In this document: in pieces, positions 33,754 through 43,850 of the stretch
Layout of the letters: each line of letters opens with the position of its first letter
How positions within the stretch are numbered: the stretch's first letter is position 1
NCBI RefSeq assembly: GCF_003143855.1
Contig: NZ_QFRK01000047.1
Location: forward strand, 30 to 54,124
Direction of reading: 5' to 3'
Origin: Streptomyces sp. NWU339
GTDB taxonomy: Bacteria; Actinomycetota; Actinomycetes; Streptomycetales; Streptomycetaceae
DNA: 54,095 bases
Notes under the pieces: generated by a model
What the model saw: only the letters and a program-made list of their open reading frames with translations
What the model was told of the DNA's origin: nothing
Database searches by the model: none
Program-made: the position numbers and the translations under genes

Positions 33754-34974
33754 TCAGCTGAGGCGCTCGATGACCATGGCCATGCCCTGACCGCCGCCGA
33801 CGCACATCGTCTCCAGGCCGAACTGCTTGTCGTGGAACTGCAGGGAGTTGATGAGTGTGGCGGTGATGCGGGCGCCGGTCATGCCGAAGGGGTGGCCGAC
33901 GGCGATGGCGCCACCGTTGACGTTCAGCTTCTCCAGCGGGATGCCGAGCTCGCGGTAGGAGGGGATCACCTGGGCGGCGAACGCCTCGTTGATCTCGACC
34001 AGGTCGATGTCGTCGATGGTGAGACCGGCGCGGGACAGGGCCTGCCTGCTCGCCTCGACCGGGCCGAGGCCCATGATCTCCGGGGAGAGGCCGGAGACGC
34101 CGGTGGAGACGATCCGGGCGAGCGGGGTCAGGCCGAGCTCGCGGGCCTTGGTGTCGCTCATGACGACCAGCGCGGCGGCGCCGTCGTTGAGCGGGCAGCA
34201 GTTGCCGGCGGTGACCAGGCCGTCGGGGCGGAAGACGGGCTTGAGACCGGAGACGCCCTCCATGGTGACTCCGGCGCGCGGGCCGTCGTCCTTGGTGACG
34301 ACCGTGCCGTCGGGCAGCGTCACCGGAGTGATCTCGCGCTCCCAGAAGCCGTTCTTGATGGCTTCCTCGGCGAGGTTCTGCGAGCGGACGCCGAACTCGT
34401 CCATCTCCTGGCGGGTGACGCCCTTGGCGCGCGCCAGGTTCTCGGCGGTCTGGCCCATCGCGATGTAGGCGTCCGGGACGAGGCCGTCCTCGCGCGGGTC
34501 GTGCCAGGTGGTGCCCTCCTGTTCCGCGACGGCGGCGGTACGGGCCTCGGCCTCGGCGAAGAACGGGTTGCGGGTGTCGGGAAGGCTGTCGGAGTTGCCC
34601 TTGGCGAACCGGGAGACCGTCTCGACGCCGGCCGAGATGAAGACGTCGCCCTCCCCGGCCTTGATGGCGTGCAGCGCCATGCGGGAGGTCTGCAGGGACG
34701 ACGAGCAGTAGCGGGTGATGGTGCAGCCGGGGAGGTGGTCCATCCCCATCTGCACGGCGACGATGCGGCCGAGGTTGTTGCCCTGCTCGCCGCCGGGCAG
34801 GCCGCAGCCGAGCATCAGGTCGTCGATGTCCTTCGGGTCCAGCTCGGGGACCTTGGCGAGGGCGGCCTGGATGATCGAGGCGGTCAGGTCGTCCGGGCGC
34901 ACGTCCTTCAGGGAGCCCTTGAAGGCGCGGCCGATGGGGGAGCGGGCGGCTGAGACGATCACGGCTTCGGGCAT
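33754..34974 (-). CDS. Acetyl-CoA acetyltransferase (thiolase)
   Basis: The 406-residue thiolase condenses or cleaves acyl-CoA. The nucleophile is Cys in TRYCSSSLQTSRMAL (about residue 90). The catalytic His is in NGGAIAVGHPFGMTGAR and the second Cys in TMCVGGGQGMAMV. The length is normal for the family. It is not next to other beta-oxidation genes, so degradative or biosynthetic use cannot be told apart. ATG 34974 follows AGGAG by 5 bases; the GTG at 34977 is too close to that site. Upstream are a 53-bp tandem repeat and a TetR-type operator, pointing to acyl-CoA-responsive control. Confidence 0.94.
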   Translation of the reverse strand: MPEAVIVSAARSPIGRAFKGSLKDVRPDDLTASIIQAALAKVPELDPKDIDDLMLGCGLPGGEQGNNLGRIVAVQMGMDHLPGCTITRYCSSSLQTSRMALHAIKAGEGDVFISAGVETVSRFAKGNSDSLPDTRNPFFAEAEARTAAVAEQEGTTWHDPREDGLVPDAYIAMGQTAENLARAKGVTRQEMDEFGVRSQNLAEEAIKNGFWEREITPVTLPDGTVVTKDDGPRAGVTMEGVSGLKPVFRPDGLVTAGNCCPLNDGAAALVVMSDTKARELGLTPLARIVSTGVSGLSPEIMGLGPVEASRQALSRAGLTIDDIDLVEINEAFAAQVIPSYRELGIPLEKLNVNGGAIAVGHPFGMTGARITATLINSLQFHDKQFGLETMCVGGGQGMAMVIERLS

Positions 34975-34984
34975 CACGGCTCCT

Positions 34985-35114
34985 GAGGGGTGGTGGTCGG
35001 GTGACGGGACGGAAGGGGCGGCGCGTAGCGCCTCGTTGAGGGGCGGTGGTCGGGTGACGGGACGGAAGGGGCGGCGCGTAGCGCCTCGTTGAGGGGCGGT
35101 GGTCGGGTGACGGG
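34985..35114. repeat. 53-bp tandem repeat in the thiolase leader
   Basis: Units begin at 34985, 35038 and 35091. The first two are full length and nearly identical, and the third stops after about 24 bases. Each full unit contains the short hairpin GGCGCGTAGCGCC. The array starts 11 bases upstream of the thiolase start, so it lies in the leader mRNA. Confidence 0.9.
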
Positions 35115-35187
35115 TGGGCTGCTTGGGAAGCTACCCGGCCGTAGTGGCGGGGTCACGAGGGGCGCGGTGTGACTCTGGCCGCAGTTT

Positions 35188-35201
35188 ACTAAGCGCTTGC
35201 T
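35188..35201. promoter_or_regulatory. TetR-family operator, KstR2/acyl-CoA type
   Basis: ACTAAGCGCTTGCT is a near-palindrome matching the AnCAAGnnCTTGnT operator of KstR2-like regulators at all but one position. It overlaps the stop codon of the SGNH gene and is about 215 bases upstream of the thiolase, in a locally AT-rich patch suited to a promoter. Confidence 0.6.
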
Positions 35202-36250
35202 TTTGCCTGGGGTCCCCCGGAATCCGTCGCCGGAGCGGATTCCGGCTCGAGCTCCGGTTCCGGTACCCGGCGGCGCTTGCGGCGCTTGAGGAGGGCCCAG
35301 GGACCCCGGAGGCCCGTCGGCCCGGCCGCCGTGACCTCGGTGCCCGCCTCCGAAGCGGCCTCGGCCGCCGCCCGGGCGACGGGGAGGAAGCCCTCGCGGC
35401 GGGCCGCGTCGGGACGCTCCTCCAACGCGGGCCACAGTCCGAGCACGGCGCAGACGGTCGGCAGGACGGCCATGGCGGCCGTGGCGTACCCCTCGGCGGA
35501 GGGGTGGTAGTTGTCGGGGCCGAAGAGCTCGCGGGGGTTCGCCGCGAACTCGGGGCCCAGCAGATCGCCCAGTGACACCGTGCGCCCGCCCTGTTCGACC
35601 GTGCCGATCGTCTGGGCCGCCGCCAGCTGCCGGGAGGCCCGCCGGGCCAGCCAGCGCAGGGGCTGCCACACCGGCTCGATCGTGCCCAGGTCCGGGCAGG
35701 TGCCGACGACGACCTCCGCTCCGGCCGTCCGCAGCCGGCGTACCGCCGAGGCCAGGTGACGGACGGAGAGGGCGGGCGACAGGCGGTGCGTGACGTCGTT
35801 CGCCCCGATCATGATCACGCAGATGTCGGGCACCCGGGCCGGATCGGCCAGGGCCCGGCTCACCTGCCGGTCCAGGTCGTCGGAGCGGGCTCCGGGCACC
35901 GCCACCGTGCTCAGCCCCACGGGCCGTTCCGCGATCGCCGCGACGCCCGACGCCAGCAGCGCGCCCGGGGTCTGCCCGGCCCGGTGCACTCCCTGGCCGG
36001 CGGCCGTGGAGTCGCCCAGCATCGTCAGCCGCAGCGCCGGTTCACCGGGCACCGTGTAGGCGGCGCCGTACAGGCCGTCCGCGTTCGGTACGTGCGGAGT
36101 CGTGCCGTTGCCCACCCGCCGCCGCGCCAGCTGGGCCTCGGCCAGCAGCAGCCCGACGGCGGCCGCACCGGCCAGCCCGACGCCCCCGCCGCCGTACGCC
36201 GCGCCCGCCGCGATCCGCCGGGCCACTCTCGCCCTCGACATGCGTGTCAT
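35189..36250 (-). CDS. SGNH/GDSL-family hydrolase
   Basis: The 353-residue esterase/lipase-like protein has the SGNH blocks: LTMLGDSTAAGQG (catalytic Ser), the Gly of block II in VPGARSDDL, GANDVTHRL (block III Asn) and DNYHPSAEGYA (catalytic Asp and His). A hydrophobic N-terminal segment (RIAAGAAYGGGGVGLAGAAAVGLLLA) is a membrane anchor or signal, so it faces outward. After the catalytic domain a basic patch (LLKRRKRRRVPEPELEPE) and an acidic tail follow. The start is ATG 36250 (MTRMSRARV); upstream frame is non-coding. The substrate is unknown. Confidence 0.9.
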   Translation of the reverse strand: MTRMSRARVARRIAAGAAYGGGGVGLAGAAAVGLLLAEAQLARRRVGNGTTPHVPNADGLYGAAYTVPGEPALRLTMLGDSTAAGQGVHRAGQTPGALLASGVAAIAERPVGLSTVAVPGARSDDLDRQVSRALADPARVPDICVIMIGANDVTHRLSPALSVRHLASAVRRLRTAGAEVVVGTCPDLGTIEPVWQPLRWLARRASRQLAAAQTIGTVEQGGRTVSLGDLLGPEFAANPRELFGPDNYHPSAEGYATAAMAVLPTVCAVLGLWPALEERPDAARREGFLPVARAAAEAASEAGTEVTAAGPTGLRGPWALLKRRKRRRVPEPELEPESAPATDSGGPQAKASA

Positions 36251-36426
36251 GCCTCGCCGCCACCTCCTCGAAGCCGTACACCCAGTGCTTGCCCCGTACG
36301 GACCGTGGTCCAATCTCGACGCAGGGTGAACGACCCGGCCGGGTCGTGGCGGACAGCGGCTCAGGAGCAGGCTCTAGGCTGGCAGCACCACGACAACCAC
36401 ACCTTTTGCAGCATCCGGAGACAACG

Positions 36427-37815
36427 GTGCAATTCCACGACTCGATGATCAGCCTTGTCGGCGACACCCCGCTCGTGAGGCTCAACAACGTCACCAAGGG
36501 CATCGGGGCGACTGTCCTGGCCAAGGTGGAGTACTTCAACCCCGGCGGATCGGTGAAGGACCGCATCGCCCTGCGCATGATCGAGGCGGCGGAGAAGAGC
36601 GGAGAGCTGCAGCCGGGCGGCACCATCGTCGAGCCGACCAGTGGCAACACCGGGGTCGGTCTTGCCATCGTGGCCCAGCAGAAGGGCTACAAGTGCATCT
36701 TCGTCTGCCCCGACAAGGTCTCCCTGGACAAGATCAACGTGCTGCGGGCGTACGGGGCGGAAGTGGTCGTCTGCCCGACCGCCGTCGACCCCGAGCACCC
36801 CGACTCCTACTACAACGTCTCCGACCGGCTGGTCCGTGAGACGCCGGGGGCCTGGAAGCCGGACCAGTACTCCAACCCCAACAACCCGCTCAGCCACTAC
36901 GAGTCCACCGGCCCGGAGCTGTGGGAGCAGACCGAGGGGAAGATCACCCACTTCGTGGCCGGAGTCGGCACCGGCGGCACCATCTCCGGGACCGGGCGCT
37001 ACCTGAAGGAGGTCAGCGACGGCCGCGTCAAGGTCGTCGGCGCCGACCCCGAGGGCTCCGTCTACTCGGGCGGCTCCGGGCGGCCGTACCTGGTGGAGGG
37101 CGTGGGCGAGGACTTCTGGCCCACCGCATACGACCGCACCGTCGCGGACGAGATCGTCCCCGTGTCCGACAAGGACTCCTTCCAGATGACCCGGCGCCTC
37201 GCCAAGGAGGAGGGCCTGCTCGTCGGCGGTTCGTGCGGCATGGCCGTCGTGGCGGCGCTGCGGGTGGCCGAGCGGCTCGGCGAGGACGACGTCGTGGTGG
37301 TGCTGCTCCCGGACAGCGGGCGCGGCTACCTCAGCAAGATCTTCAACGACGAGTGGATGGCCGACTACGGCTTCCTCGAGGACGCCGGCCCGAGCGCCCG
37401 CGTCGGTGCTGTCCTCGACCACAAGGAGGGCGGGCACATCCCGTCCCTCGTGCACATGCACCCCGACGAGACGGTCGGGCAGGCCATCGAGGTGCTGCGC
37501 GAGTACGGCGTCTCGCAGATGCCGGTCGTCAAGCCGGGCGCCGGCCACCCGGACGTGATGGCCGCCGAGGTCGTCGGCTCGGTGGTGGAGCGGGAGCTGC
37601 TGGACGCGCTGTTCAGCAAGCACGCCTCGCTCGAGGACCCGCTGGAGAAGCACATGTCGGCCCCGCTGCCGCAGGTCGGCTCCGGTGAGCCCGTCGCGGA
37701 CCTGATGGCCGTGCTGGGCAAGGCGGACGCGGCGATCGTCCTGGTCGAGGGCAAGCCGACCGGTGTGGTCGGCCGCCAGGACCTGCTGTCCTTCCTCGCC
37801 AAGGACGGGAGCTGA
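36427..37815 (+). CDS. Cystathionine beta-synthase
   Basis: The 462-residue PLP enzyme condenses homocysteine and serine to cystathionine. The PLP lysine is Lys44 in EYFNPGGSVKDR. The phosphate loop is VGTGGTISGTGRYLK, and PTSGNTGVGLA contacts substrate. The C-terminal 130 residues are a pair of CBS domains (MHPDETVGQAIEVLREYGVS; MSAPLPQVGSGEPVADLM), as in regulated CBS enzymes. The GTG at 36427 has GGAG 6 bases upstream. It is transcribed away from the SGNH hydrolase. An O-acetylserine-dependent variant is possible. Confidence 0.95.
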   Translation: MQFHDSMISLVGDTPLVRLNNVTKGIGATVLAKVEYFNPGGSVKDRIALRMIEAAEKSGELQPGGTIVEPTSGNTGVGLAIVAQQKGYKCIFVCPDKVSLDKINVLRAYGAEVVVCPTAVDPEHPDSYYNVSDRLVRETPGAWKPDQYSNPNNPLSHYESTGPELWEQTEGKITHFVAGVGTGGTISGTGRYLKEVSDGRVKVVGADPEGSVYSGGSGRPYLVEGVGEDFWPTAYDRTVADEIVPVSDKDSFQMTRRLAKEEGLLVGGSCGMAVVAALRVAERLGEDDVVVVLLPDSGRGYLSKIFNDEWMADYGFLEDAGPSARVGAVLDHKEGGHIPSLVHMHPDETVGQAIEVLREYGVSQMPVVKPGAGHPDVMAAEVVGSVVERELLDALFSKHASLEDPLEKHMSAPLPQVGSGEPVADLMAVLGKADAAIVLVEGKPTGVVGRQDLLSFLAKDGS

Positions 37816-38247
37816 CGGACGGGAACCGGCGGGCGGCCGGTGGCGGCCTTCGGCGGCGCACCGGTGAACCGGCCGTGCACGCCGTGGAGCAGAGCCGCAC
37901 GCGATCTCCGCACGTGATCTTCGTGGACTTCGCGGAAGTGGTACGCGGGCGTCATGTGCGCGCAGCACGCGCTTAACACCGGTCCGGCAGAGTGAGGGGT
38001 GTCGGCGGGAAGGCGGGGGCACCTCCCAGGCGTTCAGCGCCGGGGGAGGATCCCCTTCCCGGCCGACAGGGAACGGCGTCAAGGGCCTCCGGAGCGGCTC
38101 CCGGACCTCCACGGACGCCAGGACGCGGGCCCGGCCGGCCCGTGTCCCCGCGCGGGGACCGCCGTCGTCCCGCCCCCCGGTGACGGGGGTGCGGTGGTCC
38201 CCGCGTACCGCCCTTCCGCGGCCGCCCTCGGCGGCTGTCCCGTCTGC
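37816..38247. other. Gene-free stretch after cystathionine beta-synthase with a large hairpin
   Basis: No gene is supported, although long open frames cross it on both strands. It holds GTGATCTTCGTG at 37914-37925, also found upstream of rpfC, and the long imperfect hairpin listed separately. Confidence 0.5.
38002..38066 (+). terminator. Long imperfect hairpin, probable terminator element
   Basis: Sequence 38002-38027 pairs with 38042-38066 (TCGGCNGGGAAGG and CCTCCC with their complements) around an internal loop. The GGGGGCACCTCCC/CGCCGGGGGAGG arms are the kind of repeat seen between many Streptomyces genes. Confidence 0.65.
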
Positions 38248-38685
38248 TCAGTCCTCCCAGGCGTCGTCCGGCTCCCGCCGCCGGCGGCGGGAGCCGAACA
38301 GGGCCGGGTCGACGCGTGCGGCCTGGACGACGTTCACGCCGACGATGCCCAGCCAGGCGACCACCAGGCCGGGCAGGTGGCCCACACCCCCGCCGATCGC
38401 GGACAGCGGCACCGCCAGGACCAGGGAGACGATCCCGAAGCCGAAGCGCTCGCCCCAGCTGTCCGTGGCCTTCGGCTTCCGGGACTCCCGGGCCACCGTC
38501 ATCTGCTGCTCGGCGAGCTGTCGGCGCACCAGGCGCTCCACCGAGCCGTCGATGCGCTGATCGACCTTCGCCAGGAACGAGTCGACCAGCGCGGACTCGT
38601 ACTCGTCGCCCAGTTCCCTGCGGGCCTGCAGGGTGGCGTCGAGTTCCTTCTTCAGCTCGGCGTCCCGCGCGTCCATTCCGCTCAT
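38248..38685 (-). CDS. Small membrane protein with coiled-coil N-terminus
   Basis: The 145-residue protein has a charged helical first half (ARDAELKKELDATLQARREL, ERLVRRQLAEQQMTV) and two membrane helices (FGFGIVSLVLAVPLSAIGG; LVVAWLGIVGVNVVQAARV). It ends with an Arg-rich and acidic tail encoded by a 26-bp perfect palindrome at about 38273-38298. I recognise no characterised family; it resembles integral membrane proteins common in Streptomyces. The start at 38685 (MSGMDARD) is uncertain, since ATG 38676 is an alternative. It is divergent from the RpiR regulator. Confidence 0.8.
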   Translation of the reverse strand: MSGMDARDAELKKELDATLQARRELGDEYESALVDSFLAKVDQRIDGSVERLVRRQLAEQQMTVARESRKPKATDSWGERFGFGIVSLVLAVPLSAIGGGVGHLPGLVVAWLGIVGVNVVQAARVDPALFGSRRRRREPDDAWED

Positions 38686-38837
38686 ACCGAGCACGGTAGG
38701 CAGGCCGAGGGCCCATGACACTGGGGGTAGCCCCCGTTGTCGGCCGGGGGCCCGCAGGAGCCCGGCGCCCGCTCCGGGGCCGCTCCCGGTCGTGCTCGCC
38801 CTCCGTTCGCCTGTATAACGGCATGCAGGAATCGCGG

Positions 38838-38847
38838 TGTGTGAATA
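38838..38847. promoter_or_regulatory. TGTGTGAATA motif before the RpiR gene
   Basis: This ten-base word also occurs at 42085-42094 before hutU. It lies 57 bases upstream of the regulator start and could be its autoregulatory site. Confidence 0.4.
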
Positions 38848-38903
38848 GGCAGAGGATCAGGCCGAGGAGCAGACCGAGGAACAGGTCGAGGGGGAGCCAC
38901 GTC

Positions 38904-39746
38904 ATGAGCGTCACCGAGGGCCCGGGCGCGCGCCTGCAGGCGCTCTTCGAGGGGCACCGGCTGACGCCCACGCAGCGGCGCATCGCGCACAGCATGGTGC
39001 GGCGCGCCGCCGACGTCCCGTTCCTGTCCAGCGTGGAACTGGCCGAGCTGGCCGGGGTCAGCCAGCCCTCCGTGACCCGGTTCGCCGTCGCCCTGGGCTT
39101 CGACGGCTACCCCGCGCTGCGGCGGCATCTGCGCGAGGTCGCGCCCACCGGGCCCACGCCGGAGACCGGCCCGTACAACGAGTACCAGCAGGCCGTCGAG
39201 GCCGAGATCGAGAACCTGCGGCACCTCGCGGAGGTGCTGGCCGATCCGGAGCCCGTACGGCGGGCGGGACGGATCCTCGCGGACAGCAGGCCGCTGCCCG
39301 TGCTCGGGCTGCGCGCGGCGGCGGCGCAGGCCCACGGCTTCGCCTACTTCGCCGCCAAGGTCCACCCCGACGTGCGGCTGCTCAACGAGGGCGGCACCAT
39401 GCTGCACGATCGCATCGACGCCGCTGCCGGGGCCGGGGCCGGGGCCCTGCTGTGCTTCGCGCTGCCCCGGCATCCCCGCGAGGTCGTCGACGCCCTCACG
39501 CACGCCAGGGAGACGGGGCTGACCGTCGTCACCGTCGCCGACTCCGCCTTCGCGCCGGTCGCCAAGGTCTCCGACCTGCTGCTGCCCGCCGCCGTCGGCA
39601 CCGGGCTCGCCTTCGACACGGCGTGCGCGCCGATGCTGCTGGGCCGGGTACTGCTGGAGGCGATGTGCGACGACCTGCCCGACGCGCAGGCCCGGCTGGA
39701 GGAGTTCGACACGAAGGCGGCGGCCCGCGGTCTGTTCGTGGAGTGA
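38904..39746 (+). CDS. RpiR/MurR-family transcriptional regulator
   Basis: The 280-residue repressor or activator has an N-terminal HTH_6 domain (RLTPTQRRIAHSMVRRA...LAELAGVSQPSVTRFAVALGFDGYPAL, residues 18-80). A SIS sugar-phosphate-type sensor domain follows (VLGLRAAAAQAHGFAYFAAKV, LCFALPRHPREVVDALTHARETG, TVVTVADSAFAPVA, FDTACAPMLL). ATG 38904 follows GGGGGAGCC. Such regulators respond to phosphorylated sugars or other metabolites. The location 3 kb from the hut operon and a shared upstream motif make it a candidate hut regulator. Confidence 0.92.
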   Translation: MSVTEGPGARLQALFEGHRLTPTQRRIAHSMVRRAADVPFLSSVELAELAGVSQPSVTRFAVALGFDGYPALRRHLREVAPTGPTPETGPYNEYQQAVEAEIENLRHLAEVLADPEPVRRAGRILADSRPLPVLGLRAAAAQAHGFAYFAAKVHPDVRLLNEGGTMLHDRIDAAAGAGAGALLCFALPRHPREVVDALTHARETGLTVVTVADSAFAPVAKVSDLLLPAAVGTGLAFDTACAPMLLGRVLLEAMCDDLPDAQARLEEFDTKAAARGLFVE

Positions 39747-39860
39747 CGGCGGGGGGCGGGGCGGGCAGGGGTGGTGTCTCAGACTTCTCTCACGTCGGTT
39801 CACTACCCTGCGCCCCGGGACCATACGGACACTCCACTGACGTGGGACGGGAGGCTGGAC

Positions 39861-40445
39861 GTGATGCGCGGAGGACAGGGGCTGGCTCGGGTGGCCGTCG
39901 TCGTACGGGCCGGGGCCGCCCCGCTGTGGTGGCTGGGCGTGTTCGCGGCGGGCATCGGGGTGCTGGTGCCGGGGCTGACCGGCCGCCGGATCGGTGTGCT
40001 GGCGGGGGCCGCGCTGTTCCTCGTGGCCATGGCCGTGGTGGCGTGCACGCGGCGGGGGCGGTACCGCGCGCTGGCCCGGCCGGCGGTCCGGGCGGGCAAG
40101 CACGATGTGCTCCAGGGCCGTGCGGTCAGCGTGCGCAACTGGCGTCGCGGCCACCGCTGGTGGCTGCTGCTCGCCTTCCTCGCCGCCCTGGGCGGCTCGT
40201 TCGCGCTGCCCGCGGCGGGCGGTCTGCTGCTCGCCGGGTGCGGAGCCGGCCTGTGGTGGAAGGCGTCCTGGATCGGCCGCCTGGAGGAGGCCGACCAGAG
40301 CCTGCTGTGGGTCCGCGTCGACTGGCTGCGCGCGGGCGCGGGCAGCCCGGCCGGCAAGGCGGTCAAGGCGTACCGCACCACCGGTATCGCGGCGGGCGAC
40401 GCGACCCCGGGCGGGGCCCGCCGCCGCGTCTCGGCCCTGGCCTGA
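39861..40445 (+). CDS. Membrane protein of unknown function
   Basis: The 194-residue protein has two pairs of hydrophobic helices (APLWWLGVFAAGIGVLVPGL, RIGVLAGAALFLVAMAVVACT; WWLLLAFLAALGGSFALPA, GGLLLAGCGAGLWWKASW) separated by a basic loop. A soluble tail follows (EEADQSLLWVRVDWLRAGAG). I recognise no family. The start is GTG 39861, with GGGAGG 6 bases upstream. It converges with the decarboxylase gene. Confidence 0.8.
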   Translation: MMRGGQGLARVAVVVRAGAAPLWWLGVFAAGIGVLVPGLTGRRIGVLAGAALFLVAMAVVACTRRGRYRALARPAVRAGKHDVLQGRAVSVRNWRRGHRWWLLLAFLAALGGSFALPAAGGLLLAGCGAGLWWKASWIGRLEEADQSLLWVRVDWLRAGAGSPAGKAVKAYRTTGIAAGDATPGGARRRVSALA

Positions 40446-40483
40446 CCCGGGCCGGGTGGTCCGGGCGGTCGGGCGTCGGGTGG

Positions 40484-41914
40484 TCAGGAGATCAGGGCGT
40501 CCACGTGGGCACCGCCCGATTCGGCCACGATCTCCTCGACGCTCTGGGCCGGGCGCACGAGCGCGAACGTGACCCGGCCGGGGCCGTCGGCGGTGAAGCC
40601 GTGGACGGCCGGGCGGGGGAGCGAGTTGTACGCATAGTGGTGGGCGAAGTAGTACGCGCCCGTGTCCAGCGCCGCCGCGTGGTCCCCCTGCTCCAGCAGG
40701 GGCAGCGCCTGTCCCCGGGCGAGCAGGTCGCCCGCGAAGCAGGCCGGCCCCGCCACGTCCTGCACCACCGCGGGGCCCTCCTTCGGCAACCCCTTGGCGT
40801 CGTACGCGGCGATCCTGAGCGGCCACGCGGCCGGCGCGTACACCGTCCGGGTCGCCACCTGCACGCCCGCGTGCGTCACCGCGACCGGACGCCCGCCGGC
40901 ACTCTTGGCGTACTCCACCCGGGCGACGACCGTGCCGTGCTTGGCCAGCAGTGACCGTCCGAACTCGGTGACCAGCCCGTACCGCCCGTCGAACAGTCCG
41001 GGCACGGTCTCCTTCAGCAGCCGCGCGTACCGCGCGTACGTCGGGTCGGTCGCGTCGGAGGCGAAGTTCACCGGCAGGCCGCCGCCGATGTCGACGGTGT
41101 CGACCTGCTGCCGCCCCGCGCGCCGGTTGATCTCCTCCGCCAGCGCGTACGTCTCCGCCACGCCCCTCGCCATCAGGGGCAGCGCGATGCCCTGGGAGCC
41201 GGTGTGCGCGTGCAGCCGGGTCAGCCACGGCCGGTCCAGGTAGGCCCGCACGACCCACTCCCGCGCTCCCTCGTCGCGCAGCGCCACCCCGAACTTCGAG
41301 GTTGCCGTGGCGGTGGACAGCGCCTCGATGGCGCCACCGCCGACCTGTGGGTTCACTCGAATGCCAAAGGAGGAGCGAGGGGCGCGAGGGGAGCGGGGGG
41401 AGCGGAGACCGGCCGGCCGCGCCGGGGCGTCGGCCAGCAGGGCGTCGACACGTGCCAGCTCCTGCGGGTTGTCCGCGTTGACGGCGATGCCCAGCGCCAG
41501 TGCCTCCCGCAGCTCGGCCGGTGTCTTGGCGGGTGAGTCCAGCACCGTCCGCTCCGGGGGCACGCCCGCCGCCCGCGCCAGCGCCAGCTCACCGGGGCTC
41601 GCCACCTCCGCCCCGATGCCCTCCGTGTGCAGCAGCCGCAGCACCGGCACCAGCGGGGTCGCCTTCACGGCGAAGGCGTGCAGCACGGGTGTGCCGGGCG
41701 GTGTCACCGCCGCGAAGGCCGCCCGCAGCTCGGCCGCCGACTCCCGGATGCCGGTGACGTCGAGCAGGGCCGCCAGGGGGCGGCCGGGACCGAGCAGCCC
41801 CTGTTCCACCGCGGCCCGCACCGCCTCGTCCCGCCGGGCCGCCCGCCCGGCCCCCGGCTCGGTCCCGCCGTCCGGGCCGCCCGCGTCGTCCGGCCTGCCC
41901 TCCTCATGAGCCAC
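40484..41914 (-). CDS. PLP-dependent decarboxylase, Orn/DAP/Arg group 2 (LysA-like)
   Basis: The enzyme of about 476 residues has the alanine-racemase-type fold. The PLP lysine is in HAFAVKATPLVPVLRLL, LDSPAKTPAELREALALG follows, the His in HAHTGSQGI contacts PLP, and VDIGGGLPVNF is a phosphate site. VTEFGRSLLAKHGTVVARVEY and GPACFAGDLLARG carry the substrate and dimer Cys region. The short insert GLRSPRSPRAPRSSFG near the middle is Pro/Arg-rich and unusual. The GTG 41914 start has GAGG 6 bases upstream. Further upstream the frame crosses an AACACCGAAA-type low-complexity repeat and the hutU promoter. It is divergent from hutU; the substrate is unknown. Confidence 0.86.
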   Translation of the reverse strand: MAHEEGRPDDAGGPDGGTEPGAGRAARRDEAVRAAVEQGLLGPGRPLAALLDVTGIRESAAELRAAFAAVTPPGTPVLHAFAVKATPLVPVLRLLHTEGIGAEVASPGELALARAAGVPPERTVLDSPAKTPAELREALALGIAVNADNPQELARVDALLADAPARPAGLRSPRSPRAPRSSFGIRVNPQVGGGAIEALSTATATSKFGVALRDEGAREWVVRAYLDRPWLTRLHAHTGSQGIALPLMARGVAETYALAEEINRRAGRQQVDTVDIGGGLPVNFASDATDPTYARYARLLKETVPGLFDGRYGLVTEFGRSLLAKHGTVVARVEYAKSAGGRPVAVTHAGVQVATRTVYAPAAWPLRIAAYDAKGLPKEGPAVVQDVAGPACFAGDLLARGQALPLLEQGDHAAALDTGAYYFAHHYAYNSLPRPAVHGFTADGPGRVTFALVRPAQSVEEIVAESGGAHVDALIS

Positions 41915-41929
41915 CGCTTCCCTCGCCTC

Positions 41930-41996
41930 CTCGGCGTTCTCGGTGTTTTCGGTGTTTTCGGTGTTCTGGGTGTTCTGGGTGTTTCGGCGTTCCCCA
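41930..41996. repeat. Short tandem TTCGGTGTT/TCTGGGTGT repeat
   Basis: There are about six 9-base units (TTTCGGTGT, TTCTGGGTG types) upstream of the decarboxylase start. They would encode NTQNTENTEN if translated on the minus strand. They probably lie in its leader. Confidence 0.7.
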
Positions 41997-42069
41997 TGCC
42001 AGTACCCACACGTCCAGCCAAACACCGCCCGGCGGCCCGCACCGACACACCGGCCGTATTGACTAGCTC

Positions 42070-42094
42070 TATTCAGGCTGCGAATGTGTGAATA
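42070..42094. promoter_or_regulatory. Candidate operator before hutU
   Basis: TATTCA (42070-42075) and TGAATA (42089-42094) form an inverted repeat with a 13-base spacer. The right part TGTGTGAATA is repeated before the RpiR gene at 38838. TTGACT at 42058 lies beside it. It sits 40 bases upstream of the hutU start. Confidence 0.5.
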
Positions 42095-42134
42095 TCTGCG
42101 GTAAGGGCGGGAGCACGTCACCAGGAGGCGGACC

Positions 42135-43846
<1,712 letters not shown>

Positions 43847-43850
<4 letters not shown>

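Noticed and set aside
37973..38995. Long minus-strand frame across the small membrane protein and RpiR start
   Set aside because: Pro/Arg/Gly-rich shadow; it conflicts with the better supported gene at 38248-38685 and the RpiR promoter.
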